NCBI GenBank assembly: GCA_030544235.1
Contig: CM060470.1
Coordinates: forward strand, 19,532,356 to 19,596,355
DNA length: 64,000 nucleotides
From: Lepturacanthus savala
Taxonomy: Eukaryota; Chordata; Actinopteri; Scombriformes; Trichiuridae
Reading direction: 5' to 3'
Part shown: piece after piece, positions 47,791 to 59,132 of the stretch
Layout: each line of letters begins with the position of its first letter
Numbering within the stretch: position 1 is the first letter of the stretch
The notes under the pieces: model-generated
What the model was told of the DNA's origin: nothing
The model's database searches: none
The model's input: the letters and a program-made list of their open reading frames with translations, nothing else
Made by a program: the position numbers and the translations under genes

Positions 47791-49579
47791 CTGTCTAAAT
47801 CCTCCAGACTCTGAGATCACGAGCTGCTCTCAGCCACCTGATCTGTCTCCTCAGCCCCTGAAAGCTTCTCTGCTGCAGAAACAACATGAGACGAGAGCCG
47901 CGAGGGAGAGAGGAGAGAATCCATTAGTGTGACATCACAACCGCCATCCAGAGGAAAAACTTTGACAGTTTGTTTCCACAGATTCTGATCATATCAACAG
48001 GTTTTCATATGTGTGTATTTTATTGTTTTGTGGTGTAACTGTGGTTTAATTTAGTTAGTAATGGAAAAGATCATTTGGGTTAAAATGATCAATGACTGAC
48101 ATCTGCTGCAACAACAAAGCACTGATCCATCCACCAAAACCTCCTGATTCTGTTAAAGAGAAAAAAACGGAACTATGTCACCATGTGTGAAACGTTGATT
48201 AATCGTATCCATGGTTACAGAAACAAACTGTCCATGTTTCCTCTGAGACTGAGCTGCAATAATAAATTTAAAGAATAATGATGAGCATCAAGACATAGTA
48301 GTTATAAAGTCTGTTTATTGTGATATGTTTATTGGTATAAACTGTAGTTATAATAATAAACTGTGTTTATTATAATAAACTGCCGCTCAGTGCTACAGCT
48401 TTTCAGTCACAGGTTGGGGTTTAATGTTCAGGTTGATTCTCGGCTCCTGGTGTGAATTTCTGCTTCATTTATTCCCTGATGAATTCGTCATCGGTGGTTC
48501 TGTGGCTGAGCGCAGCCTCTGAATTCAGAAACAGTGACATTAGCATTAATCTGCATACAGCAGCTTTAGAAGAGACTTGGCTCTGTGGAACATTTCAAGA
48601 AAACAAAACTCTGTGAGAAGTCAGTGAGCATCAGATCACAAATCTAAAAATATCCAGAATCTGCATTTCAAACATCACAGTTTTACAGATTCACTGATGC
48701 TGAGAATGTTTTTAATTAGAAGCTGTTAATTGTTTTCTGTCATGCTTTGTGTGATCTCGATGAGACGTTTATTCAGCGCAGAGCTCCAGTCAATCAGCTA
48801 CTGTCTGTGATTAGCTCTGATACATAATCAATAACATCTGATTCAAACAGCACCGTCTGTCTGCAGCTAAAAGGCTGCAGCCAAAAAAACATCACAATTA
48901 ACAGTGAAATATAATGTGAACTTAATTCTTTTATTAGCAGGAGCCTCACTGAGATCAATCTCTTTTCCAAATGATCATTTACTAAATTTAGATTCATCAT
49001 CCAGAAAATTGACTTTTTCATTTTAAGCCATTAATCAGAAACATTTAGGTATTTTACAAACTAACAATCCATACCTGCATTAACTGAGCATTTATTTCTT
49101 TTGCATTTCTGAATAAGCAGGTATCTCTTTCAAGGTTTATATGATGCATGATAGAACTTGAAGAAGAGAATTGATCAGAGTTTCTGTTTCCAGTAAAACA
49201 AGCTTCACCCGAGGGATCATTTTATTATTTGTAGTTATAGAATCACCACAAATCAGCTGAAAACAGACCCAGTGTTCATTATATTAATAGTATGTGATGC
49301 AGCAGAAACTCAGGCTCAGGCCTGAATCAGAATCACTGTTTTTATTTTAATTATTGCTGTTTTTTTACTTATATGAGATTCATTATGTCTTCAATTACAA
49401 TAAGATTATTGTCTGTTTTCTTCTATCACAGAAAACAGTTAAAACATCTCCTACTCATGTTCTGTAACTCGTATTACTTAACCTTGTTGTCAAATCTTCA
49501 GAAGATAAAGGGATGGAGAGAACATTTTTCACTATTCCACTGTGTAAGAGATAAAAAATTCAAAGGCACAACAGACAGA
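47791..49579. other. Unique DNA; possible constrained block at 48440-48580
   Basis: The block has gaattcgtcatcggtggttc and gacattagcattaatctgca. No gene or repeat is recognised in the rest. Confidence 0.42.
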
Positions 49580-49604
49580 ACAAGACAAGACAAGACAAGA
49601 CAAA
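49580..49604. repeat. (ACAAG)n microsatellite
   Basis: About four to five caaga units. Confidence 0.9.
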
Positions 49605-50529
49605 ATGAGATGAGACAAGTCCTCACTCTAAATAAACAGTGAAGTTCACAGCAGATACTAAAAAACCCCCAATAAAACACAAGAGTCGCTTATTGTATTT
49701 ATAACAAGTAGCAGCAAAGTGTCTGTATAAGTTATAGTAGTAATATCATATTTATGAAATATTTCGACTTGAACCAGGTTAAAATTTAACACACTGACAG
49801 TTTATGTTTCTGCAGAAAGATGTTTGATATGTGCATATTTTCATAAATCCTGCTTCATGGTGTGACGGTTCTGTGGTAAAAGTTAGAGAGAAAGATCATG
49901 TTTGGGTTAAAATGATCAACACACAATCACTATGAAGAGTTTGATCATGTTGCTGCAGAAACTAACAGAGATAAAACAACAGCTTCTCTCTTCTGCTCTG
50001 AACATCAAACTCTGAGCTGAACTGAAGCTCTTTGAGGGATTTATACTGCAGAACAAAGTTCAGGCGGGTTTCTTTATGTTCTTTAACTGTGAGAACATAT
50101 GGAAGTTGAGTGTTTGATGAGATAAGCAGCAGCTTTAATTTTCCCTCCAGTAAAGAGTGAAGGTCAGTTTTCCCTTTTTGAAACTAATCTCAGTTCACAG
50201 CACCTGTTTTAATGTTGAATATAAGGAGTCTGGTTCAGTTGATGGAAACTGTTTGAACAAGAAGTGATGAATTCACCCCTCAGGCCTCAGAGCAGAGATG
50301 GCACTTTATCTCACTGTGGAGCAGGGTAAGAGGGAGCGAATATAACCCACAATAACCTGCTGATCACACCTACTATAACAACAATAACCAGTGTGTGAAC
50401 TATACCACAGTCTCCAGGGGTCGTTGAATTAATAGCTAATGACAGAACAGACAGAGGCCTATTATAAAAATAAAGTTCATTGCACAGAGATGTTGCCATT
50501 TCCAGGCTTATATACAATATTTACATGAA
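49605..50529. other. Unique DNA, no gene seen
   Basis: No recognised feature. Confidence 0.5.
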
Positions 50530-50888
50530 ATGCCCTGATGGTGAGGTGTATAGAGGCCCATTTCCAGTAACTATCACTCCAGTGTTCTAACGGTACAATG
50601 TGTTTGCTCATTGCATCAGAAGGCTAATAGATGATTAGAAAACCCTTGTGCAATCATGTTAGCACAGCTGAAAACAGTTTAGCTGCTTGGGGTCACTTAG
50701 AAATTTCACTATGATGAAAGCAAAGTTTGAAGGAAAAAAATATTATTTCAAATACAAGTCAGTATTTCTAACCTTGTCATTGTCTTAACTATAGTTTTCT
50801 TTTCATTATATAACTCATGGTTTTAAATAAACTTTTCATTGAAAAAGTTTTTCATGGGTGACCCCAAACTTTAGAACAGTAGTGTAGC
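50530..50888 (-). mobile_element. MITE copy, near full length
   Basis: Reads in reverse to 30880: ggtgtatagaggcccatttc, gtgttctaacggtacaatgt, gcaatcatgttagcacagct and the terminus ccccaaactttagaacagta. A small internal rearrangement repeats ggggtcactt. Confidence 0.77.
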
Positions 50889-51009
50889 TTCTTTCTCATA
50901 AGTGGGACATCCATAGTCAATTCATAGACCTGCAACACAGCATAATTTAAGTAAAAGCAGGTCTTACGTAACAAAAAGTGGGTTTAGCTGCTTCTGCTCT
51001 ACGTCCACT

Positions 51010-53080
51010 AGTCCTGATTAAGTGATGAAAAGCCTGGGATCAAATCTCTCCAATGGAGGTCCATTAAGGTCCACAAAAAGTAATGGTGAGATGCTGGCTT
51101 CACACAGTCGATCGCGATTCATAGTGTCAGTGTCATTCACAGCTGAAAAACCCCTTTCACATGATGTGTTCTGCTTGCTGCTATGACAGGACAGCTAGGA
51201 CAGCTAGGACAGCTTCTCCAGCGTTGTGCCTGGTCCAGCATCAAGTGTCTTCATGTCGCTAAGGTCCTACACTGCTTCATTGACAGATTCACCAAGTGTT
51301 TTCACAAGGGACTGTATTTCTTTTTCTCCATGAAGTATAAGGGTGTTGTGGTCCTGTGGCCAAAAGTGTTTGTCAAGGGGTTTAAGCATATTAACAAGAA
51401 CTGACTCTGGGATTCACTTCTTAAGATTGCTGATGACAGACTGATGGAACTGACCCCCTTTAATCTTACCACTGTTCTCAACTAGCTCCAAACCTTTGAG
51501 TGGTCCTTCTGTTATGCATTCCTTGGCCTTCTGTGCTAATTTACCTCCACACTCTTTCATAGTGGAAAGTACATTGATGCACTGCTGAATCTGACAATTA
51601 GCACTCAGTATATCCAAGTCCCTTTACTGCAGTCACAGTGAGAGGGCCCGCAGCTCATGAAGCATGTCATTCATGAAAGCCAGATCAGCTACAAATCCAG
51701 TGTGTGAGAGTTGTTTGTGGAGCCCAAAGAATTTCTTCCTCTGTCATTACGAGATGGATCCTCACTTGCGACTTTAAAGTGTCTTGCTGAAGCAGGGGCT
51801 TCCTCCGTTGCCTCCTTGAGTAGTCTGGCATTCTTTGCAGACTGGTGGTACAAAGCGTATAATTCCAGCACTTTTTGAGCGTCATGGGCTGCCAATTCTA
51901 GGCAATGGCATAGGCAATGTACTGACTGGATATTTAGGAAATCCTGTTTAGGGCAAACTGTTTTTGCAGGGTGACATGGTAGCGCAGGGGTTAGCACTGT
52001 TGCCTCACCGCAAGAAGGTCACAGGTTCAAGACCTCCTTGATCCTGGGTCTAGGATCTTTCTATGTGGAGTTTGCATGTTCTCCCCGTGTCTGTGTGGGT
52101 TTTCAACGGGTACTCCGGCTTCCTCCCACAGTGGGACTCTAAATTGCCCGTGTGAGTGAATGGTGTGTGTGCCCCACGATAGGCTGGCGACCATCTGGGG
52201 TGTATCCCTGCCTCTCGCCGTAACGCGTGGGATTGGCTCCAGCAGACCCCTGCGACCCTAATGAAGAATAAGCAGATATGGAAAATGACTGACTGACTGT
52301 TTTTGCAAGTGAGCACAGAATAATCTCTACTGATGTGGCTATGATGATGAGATTATTAAGCTTTTTATACTCTTTGAAGTATAAAAAGACATTATCCCAT
52401 TACTCCTTTCCTGTCACATCACATCTCACATATAACATTATATATGCACCTGCACTGTACTCTCATCAATAATGATCCTTATTTTTGACTATGCCTTTTT
52501 TTAGATACAAACTTTCACCACATTTCCTGTGCAACGTGGCCAATAATCTCAGCACAGGAACGTCTGATCAGTGTATAGGGCCTATGTTTTCCCCATTGAT
52601 CTCTTGGAACTGCATGGCAGTTGGGAATGTTTTACGCATGGTATCCCAGTGCTTGTTGTTTTTCTTTTTCAAGATGTCCTTTGTTTACTGGTCCCTATTA
52701 TTCCATTCTGCTGATAAGTGCGCTCCAGCTTTATCAGTGATGAGAAGGCTTTTAGCATCCCTACAAAGTGTACAGCCTATGGAGCATCTGTCCTTGGAGA
52801 ATAACCATAGGCGGCGTATGATCCACTCATCCCACTGTTGGCTCAACCAGCCAACTGGGACCACAGTAACTTTACCCCCATCCCTAGCAGCAGTCAGGTA
52901 GGAAGAGGAAGAACAGTTGGGGTGGTCATCAGCATCATCTTCCTCCATATCTCCTTCGACCACTACTATGGTAGTAGAGGTAGTAGTCATCATGCTACTG
53001 TTAGCCCTAGTAGCTTCTTCTCTTGGCACATCTTGTGTCTCATTAGGTCCACATGCTACTAAATGATCTGTGACTTGGTG
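51010..53080 (-). pseudogene. hAT-like transposase pseudogene (ZNF862/KIAA1586-like), split by a SINE
   Basis: Read on the minus strand from 53086, a frame of 133 codons has an acidic N-terminal part and then GWLSQQWDEW and CTLCRDAKS, resembling the N-terminal zinc-finger region of this hAT subgroup. After a gap of decayed sequence, 51956-51689 gives LNIQSVHCLCHCLELAAHDA and LYHQSAKNARLLKEATE, a hallmark of the transposase core. Then 51617-51414 continues the region. The C-terminal dimerisation part (51172-51020) reads NTSCERGFSAVNDTDTMNRD and NGPPLERFDP. Frames change repeatedly and stops are present. A younger SINE (51957-52307) interrupts it. The protein is inactive. Confidence 0.82.
51957..52307 (+). 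mobile_element. SINE copy inserted in the hAT pseudogene
   Basis: A perfect 12-bp target duplication actgtttttgca (51957-51968 and 52296-52307) flanks a SINE with an intact head and GACTGACTG tail. About 45 bp is missing between the cttcctcccacagt and gggactctaaattg blocks. Confidence 0.9.
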
Positions 53081-53136
53081 GTGCATCTACACTACAAGCA
53101 ACATGAGCAACCCAAGCAGGCTACACCTTTTCACAC

Positions 53137-53138
<2 letters not shown>

Positions 53139-53213
<75 letters not shown>

Positions 53214-53214
53214 T
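53139..53214. repeat. (TA)n microsatellite
   Basis: Pure TA run of about 76 bp at the edge of the hAT relic. Confidence 0.97.
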
Positions 53215-54599
53215 TATTAATTTCTCACACAGAGAATTTCGGTTTAATGCTATTCTACATGATAGAAGCTTTGTATAAGATTATAAGTTTATTATTAAGT
53301 TTTCTTCTTTTAAAAGTTCTAAATTTACACTGCATCACAGGTCCAATAAACAATTAAATATCTAGGATTGTGTTTGTGTCTCTAACACTGATGCTGACAG
53401 TGATTACAGAAGAACATATTTAAATAATCAACACATTTTTCTGAGCATCACAAATAAAATGATTATTTCATAATCATCAGTCTGTGAATGTTTATCTCCA
53501 GTTTCTCTTTGGAAGTAGATTCAGTGTAAGCTGAAGTGAACTTTGTCTTCTGGCAGCATCAGATCCAAACAACAAGCTGCTCATTGCATTTTAAAAACCT
53601 GTTTTTCACTGAAAATGGATAAAAAGTGAAGCGAGCTGGAGCTGCAGCGCTCTGACAATTTGGGGTCAGAAGAGTCGTCTGGAGAGAATCTGCCAGAAAA
53701 CAAGCTCTATAAATAAAGAGAGAGTTTGTGCAGCAGGTAGAACACAGGGAGGAATGTGGAGCATGTCAAACGCATGTTGGAGACATGTTAGAGGCATGTT
53801 AAAGGCATAGAGGGATCCAATCAGCTCATTGTTGTTTATATGCAGATTGTGTGCCAGCTGATTGTCAGACAGCAGCAGAGACTTAGTTTCAGCAGGATAG
53901 TTTCAGCAATGGGGAAGGATTTGTTGAAACCAGAGGAAACTTCATTTAACTGGAATATCCTTTCTGCTGCAGAGACGAGTCGCAGCGTCTCCACCAATCA
54001 GGATGAAAAAGGAAGTTAACGGGGGGAGAAATATCACATATCTGATCTGTGACCAGTCAGAGACAGTCAGCTGATTCTGTCTCTGAGGAAAACTGAAGAT
54101 TCCAGTTTCAACAACAAACAAATAGAAAATAAATTAATTACGCATGAGAACAGAGTTTTAAACTGTATTCAGTATATTAAACTGTCAGAAATCTACAGGC
54201 TCACAAAAATAATGTTTGACCCACAAACATAATATATTTGTTCAAACAGCTGTCTCCACAAACATAATCTGAACTTTTCTAACTAGAATAAATAATGTTT
54301 GTGAAGTTTTCTGGAACATCTTCAGTGTTGGAAAAAGACAAAATTGTCGCCATGGGAACGAGGATGAATTGACCTCAGACGTTAGCATATTAGCACGTTA
54401 GCTCATCCTGCAGCTTCGCTTGTTGAAGGAGGCGTCAAGCAAACCTCCAGAAGGAAGAGAAGCAGCTGAAGAAGCTGAAGCAAACAACAAAGCTGAAGTG
54501 TAGATGTGATTGTGGGCCAGTGGACAGGAACCAACTCTTCTCTGACAGCACAAGTACAGAATCTCATTTCCATCCTGTCATGACTCACAGTCATCTGAC
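53215..54599. other. Unique DNA, no gene seen
   Basis: No recognised feature. The repeated phrase catgtt(g/a)gaggcatgtt occurs near 53770-53800. Confidence 0.45.
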
Positions 54600-55090
54600 A
54601 TTCATCACAGTGACACTAATTGTCTGGAAACCATAATTATGACAGGATATTGTTAATTGCTCATTAATTAGAGCGCTGCCGCTCCCCCTCCTCCGACCTT
54701 CATCTCCTTCCTGAAGAAATGTCTCTTTTCTAAATGTCCTCGACCTTTGCGAGATCTCAGTCTAAATAAAATCCTTCCGTGATCAGAAACAGTCGCCTCC
54801 TCAGGAACCTCGGCACTGTGGCTCCTGGCTGCTCGCGGCTAAAAATAAACCTTGTTGTTCCCGTTCGGTGAATATGAGATTGCCGTATCACTTCCTCTTC
54901 CCATAACAATTAATCAAGAGCGGCTGAGCTGCCTCCAATGAAGTTACCTTTCCCCAGGTATCCACAGATTGGGAGGAAATTACCTTTTGAGAAATGGCTG
55001 CATTTTTGAGCAGAGGCTGTTTCCTTTAATGGAGGCAGCAGATTAGCTACTGAACGCAAGGAACCATCCTAATGAATCAGCTGAACGCTC
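54600..55090. promoter_or_regulatory. Best candidate conserved non-coding element
   Basis: About 490 bp with the look of a deeply conserved developmental enhancer: cactaattgtctggaaacca, taattatgacaggatattg, ttaattgctcattaattaga, acaattaatcaagagcggct, agattgggaggaaattacct and ggcagcagattagctactga. TAAT and ATTA cores are packed in a non-repetitive, balanced background. No coding frame fits. No alignment was made. Confidence 0.5.
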
Positions 55091-55676
55091 ACACTTTACT
55101 GCTCATTTACAACAGGAAGAACAGCTACGCTGGAATGAACCAGGTGATCAGCTGATCAGCTGCGTGACTGATCAGATATGAATAAAGATTTAATGTGACT
55201 CAGCCTGAGGGGCAGAATCAAGCTGATAAATCAGAGCTGAGAGGAGAGGAAACAGAAAAAATCTGATTTCTTTTCAAGTTTTCTGTGTGCTTTTGTGCTT
55301 TATTTTAATAAAGAAAGGAACTGAGGGAAACATAAGAGTCTTTGAAACTCTTTGATCATACAGACTCAATCATAACTTTTGATTCATAACATACATTTTT
55401 TTAGCACCTTTCTAATCTTTTTTTTACAACAAAGTGTTTCACACAGCTGCCCATTCACACTCATTCACGCGCTCACATGCTCACACACATTCACATATAT
55501 TCACACACACATTCACACATATTCACACACATTCACACACACCATAAATGGTTTTAACATAGACATAGGAAGGTGGCTGCCTTGGGCCCTACACCAGCGG
55601 TTGTACTGGCCAACGTAAAAAAGGCAAAAAAACAACAAAAATTAAAAAAACAAAACAAAAGGAAAAACATAGTAAA

Positions 55677-55680
<4 letters not shown>
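55091..55680. other. Unique DNA with CACACATTCA-type tandem run
   Basis: At 55455-55545 cacattcacacacattcac-type units repeat. A short A-rich run follows at 55617-55670. No gene is seen. Confidence 0.5.
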
Positions 55681-55717
<37 letters not shown>

Positions 55718-55735
55718 GTAGTAGTAGTAGTATTA
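55681..55735. repeat. (ATT)n(GTA)n microsatellite
   Basis: About 13 ATT units followed by about 5 GTA units. Confidence 0.95.
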
Positions 55736-55779
55736 AGATTGATGTTGAAACATTGAAGTAGTGGTTAAAATGCCCAGTT

Positions 55780-56530
55780 CATGACTATGTCACAACAAAA
55801 GAAAAAAGTGACAAAATGCAGACAGGTCCTGGCAAGGCCGCCAAAGATCTTTTTTAAGCTCTACTTTTTAAAGGGTGTAAGCCTGGGATAAGCCATTTCT
55901 GTTCTGAAAAAAAGATAATGAGGAGCGAGCATCATTGAGGGTATCTCTGTATCATTTTTAGGCTTCCAAGTAAACAGTGAGACCGGTTTTATTGCAGAGT
56001 GTTTCAAGTTGGTGGCCCTTGGCTTTGAGTTGGGGCAATGCTATTAATACAGGAGGAGACTACAGTATTGTAATTGCTGACCAGGTCTGTGGGGGAGGCA
56101 GGCTTGGTGATGGTGTCAGCCAAGATGGAGGAGAGGTTCAAGCAGTTTATCATGTTTGAATGAGGGAGGGTGGGAATGGATATTACATTTCTTTATGGTT
56201 TGTCAATGTAGTGTTGCAATTCTGCCACCATGCCAAGTAGGTGTATCCAACGAATGTAGTTTGATTAAGGTAAAAATATTCCAAGGGTGTGTGCCAGGTT
56301 TCTGTTAGGAAGAGAAAGTCCAGGTTATTGTCTGTGATGAATTGGTGTTTCGGGATCGAGTAAAGAGTGCAAATTTAAGATGAGATTATGTCTGGATGGG
56401 TTGGTTTGCTTTGGTTAGTGAGCAGAAAAAGGTGGAGTGCATGCGTTGTTTAATGACACATTGTGTTAGGGTGGCAGAACCTGCTTGTTCGTCTGAATGG
56501 GGAGACCAGCTGAAGGTGTTAATGGTATGT

Positions 56531-56601
<71 letters not shown>

Positions 56602-57390
56602 AACAGTCATGCAAGTGATAGTACAGCGTAATGTCAGTTAGCTGCTAAAATGTGGCTACCCAGCTTGTGTGGATGCTGTCTGTATTAAAAAAGAAGGAAT
56701 GTTTCCAGAACTGATTATTGAAAATTATGAAAATTACTGAAAATTATAAATGAAGCCTAAGTGGCACTCCATGCAGGTGGATTCAAGCCAGGTATGGATG
56801 CTGACGAGTCAGCATAAAATCAGTTTTGGTCAGTCGAGGTTGGTGTGAGGATGTGTCATTTATTCCTACGTGGACTATTATTCTCTGTATGGAGGACAGG
56901 ATTGTGAGCAGTAGACAAGGGAGCTCTGCCAAGATGACTGGAACTTTAGCACAGGGGAAGCAGATGTCCCTTACGATCAGTGTGCTCGGGGGGAAAAGAG
57001 GACAAAGAGAAGCTGATTGAGGGCTCACAGGTCTGGACCCCATGCATTCAGCTTCCGTTTAGAAGGCAGTGATAGCTGTGGCATGAGTGGGAGAGGATGA
57101 TGGAAGTGGCTGCAAAAATGAAGTCGGTATGGATGAGATGGGAGCTCTGGGACGTTGCTGTAAAGCATGGTATGGCGCATTGCCAATGGGACCTGATGTA
57201 GGAGAACTCCAATGTGGTGGATGAGGGGAGCAGAGGTGGTGGACTTGCTATGGAGCGGTTGGGAGTGCAAAGGAGAAGCCGATGCTTCTTCAAGTCATAC
57301 AGGAGGATGTCATACATTTGCATGGGAAGGGGGTGATGCTGGGGCTTGTTTACACACATCTTCTGAAAGGATGCCCAATTCTCCTGCAAA
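55780..57390 (-). pseudogene. CR1/L2-type LINE: broken ORF1 (esterase) and start of ORF2 (endonuclease)
   Basis: The element reads on the minus strand. From 57389 a frame starts MQENWASFQKMCVNKP and continues as a proline/serine-rich ORF1. At 57043-56785 a frame contains STLIVRDICFP, FPCAKVPVILAELP and IIVHVGINDTSS. The HVGxND block is the signature of the SGNH esterase domain found in ORF1 of fish CR1/L2-group LINEs, while the catalytic GDS block is missing. Around 56350-56275 the ORF2 start reads NNLDFLFLTETWHTP, the first block of the APE endonuclease with its catalytic Glu. Further on (56110-56030) DLVSNYNTVVSSCINSIAP is also ORF2-like. The reverse transcriptase is absent. A (GT)n tract lies inside. 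The exact clade is not certain. Confidence 0.68.
56529..56597. repeat. (GT)n microsatellite
   Basis: Pure GT run of about 69 bp within the LINE relic. Confidence 0.97.
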
Positions 57391-59132
57391 ATTAAACTTT
57401 ACATTCAAAACAATGTTATTTCTTTTCAAATTGGTATTTAGTTTTCAAATGACACATACAAACCATCATATGAACATATGGATATTTATAACAATTACAC
57501 TCATAAAACACTGATGAATGGAAACACGTCTTTATTCTACATAATGACTTAGGTTTTTTTTTGTTCATTGTTACACTTATTACTGATAGTACATACATAA
57601 GCATGCTGTAAAATATCTTTAAAACATTCCTCAGAACACACAAATACAAAATAATTTTCCCCACAAAAACAGTGTACATACTAACCATCACAAAGCAGTA
57701 AAAAAAAAAAACTCTCCAGTTTCTGTCTGGCCACATCACCTCATCCACATCACAGGGTTTTCCCTGTCATGGAGATGAGTCAGTGTCCATAGTAGGGCAA
57801 GTGACTTTAGAACTCTGAATGACAGTGTATTCCTTGTGAAAATAAACATGAAAATTGTTTCAAATGCAGACAATTGTGCATAGTGTGTTTTAGAACTGTA
57901 ATTTGAGCATAAAGCTAGAATTTGCACTTGAAGTTTAGCAGAATTGAGTCAGGTGGTTGGTGCATGAATTACATGTGTGGTCATTGTGTGAAGTACCAGT
58001 ATTTGTGTGTAAACATTTCACAAAAACTGTAAAGACGACACATTTACTTTTCTTCTTCCTGATGAAGTTTCAACAGCGAGATCTTTGCCTTTAAGACAAA
58101 ACAACATGATTTTCTGCATCATATTTGATCTTTCTAAATATACATAGTTTTAGTTTAGTCCATATATCTTCAGCCTACTGTACGTATTTTTTTTAAGTAA
58201 ACACAAATTCTACAGATCTTTTTTTAGTAATGATTAGTTCACCCCCAGGAAACATCTCAGAGCTCAGCTTTACACTAACTCATACAGATATTTGTGACTT
58301 TGTGTGTGGCTCCTGATCCGGTGATAAAGTCAGCGAGAAGCTTAGTTCAGTTTCAGTCTCTCTGATGTAGGTTCATGCATCTTAGAGGAAATGGCAAGGT
58401 GACCTCTGCTGAAAGGGACTTTGACAGAAAGCAGCTTCTTGAGCCGCTAAGAGCTTGTTGCGATCAGCTGGTCTGAATAGAAACGTGTCATCAGTCAGGT
58501 CCATGAAGCACTCAGCCGCAGAAACACACGTCTGCGTCCTGCTCGCTGCACTTCACACTAAAACATTCGCCCTCAAATGTTCTCCGGTGTTTAAAAGGAT
58601 GATATGAAGAAAGACATCTGAATAGGAGCTTTCATTCTGTTCCATTTCTCCCTCCACCAGTTGAATAATACAAAACAAGAATAAATGCAGCGTATGAATC
58701 ATTTAGTGCAACGCCACTTAAGAGAAAGAAATGAAATGTTGAGCTGCAGCCGAGCGGCTGGAAAAGCTCTCATTTCATTAGCTGCATCCGAAATAGATGC
58801 AGAAACAGAAAACATCAGAAATATCCTCAAGATGCAGCTTTTAGATTCTGAACATGAAGCAGAAAAACTTTTATGTCCCGTTTTCTTCCTTTATGACACG
58901 CAAACATGTGACTGTAAGTTCATGAACGTTCAGGCGGCAAAACTTTTTCATTCGTGTTTTTCAAAGTTTTAACAAAACAAATATGAGAGTTTACAGCTGA
59001 TCTCATCACACACAACCCTGTCAGCAGGAAACAATGATATATTTTTTTTTATTAATTTCAGCATCACTCACCTGATTCTTTTTCTCTGATAATGTAATAG
59101 AGCTGCAAAAAACAGCCTGAAACCTTCATGGT
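57391..59132. other. Unique DNA; possible constrained block at 58720-58850
   Basis: It includes agctctcatttcattagctg and catccgaaatagatgcagaa. A 95-codon frame (58685-58972, plus, ATG start) overlaps it but has no recognisable domain. The rest is AT-rich. Confidence 0.42.

Noticed and set aside
52485..52901. 138-codon plus-strand frame
   Set aside because: Antisense of the hAT pseudogene, whose minus-strand motifs explain the open frame.
58685..58972. 95-codon ATG-initiated frame
   Set aside because: No domain or splice context; the underlying sequence looks more like a non-coding element.
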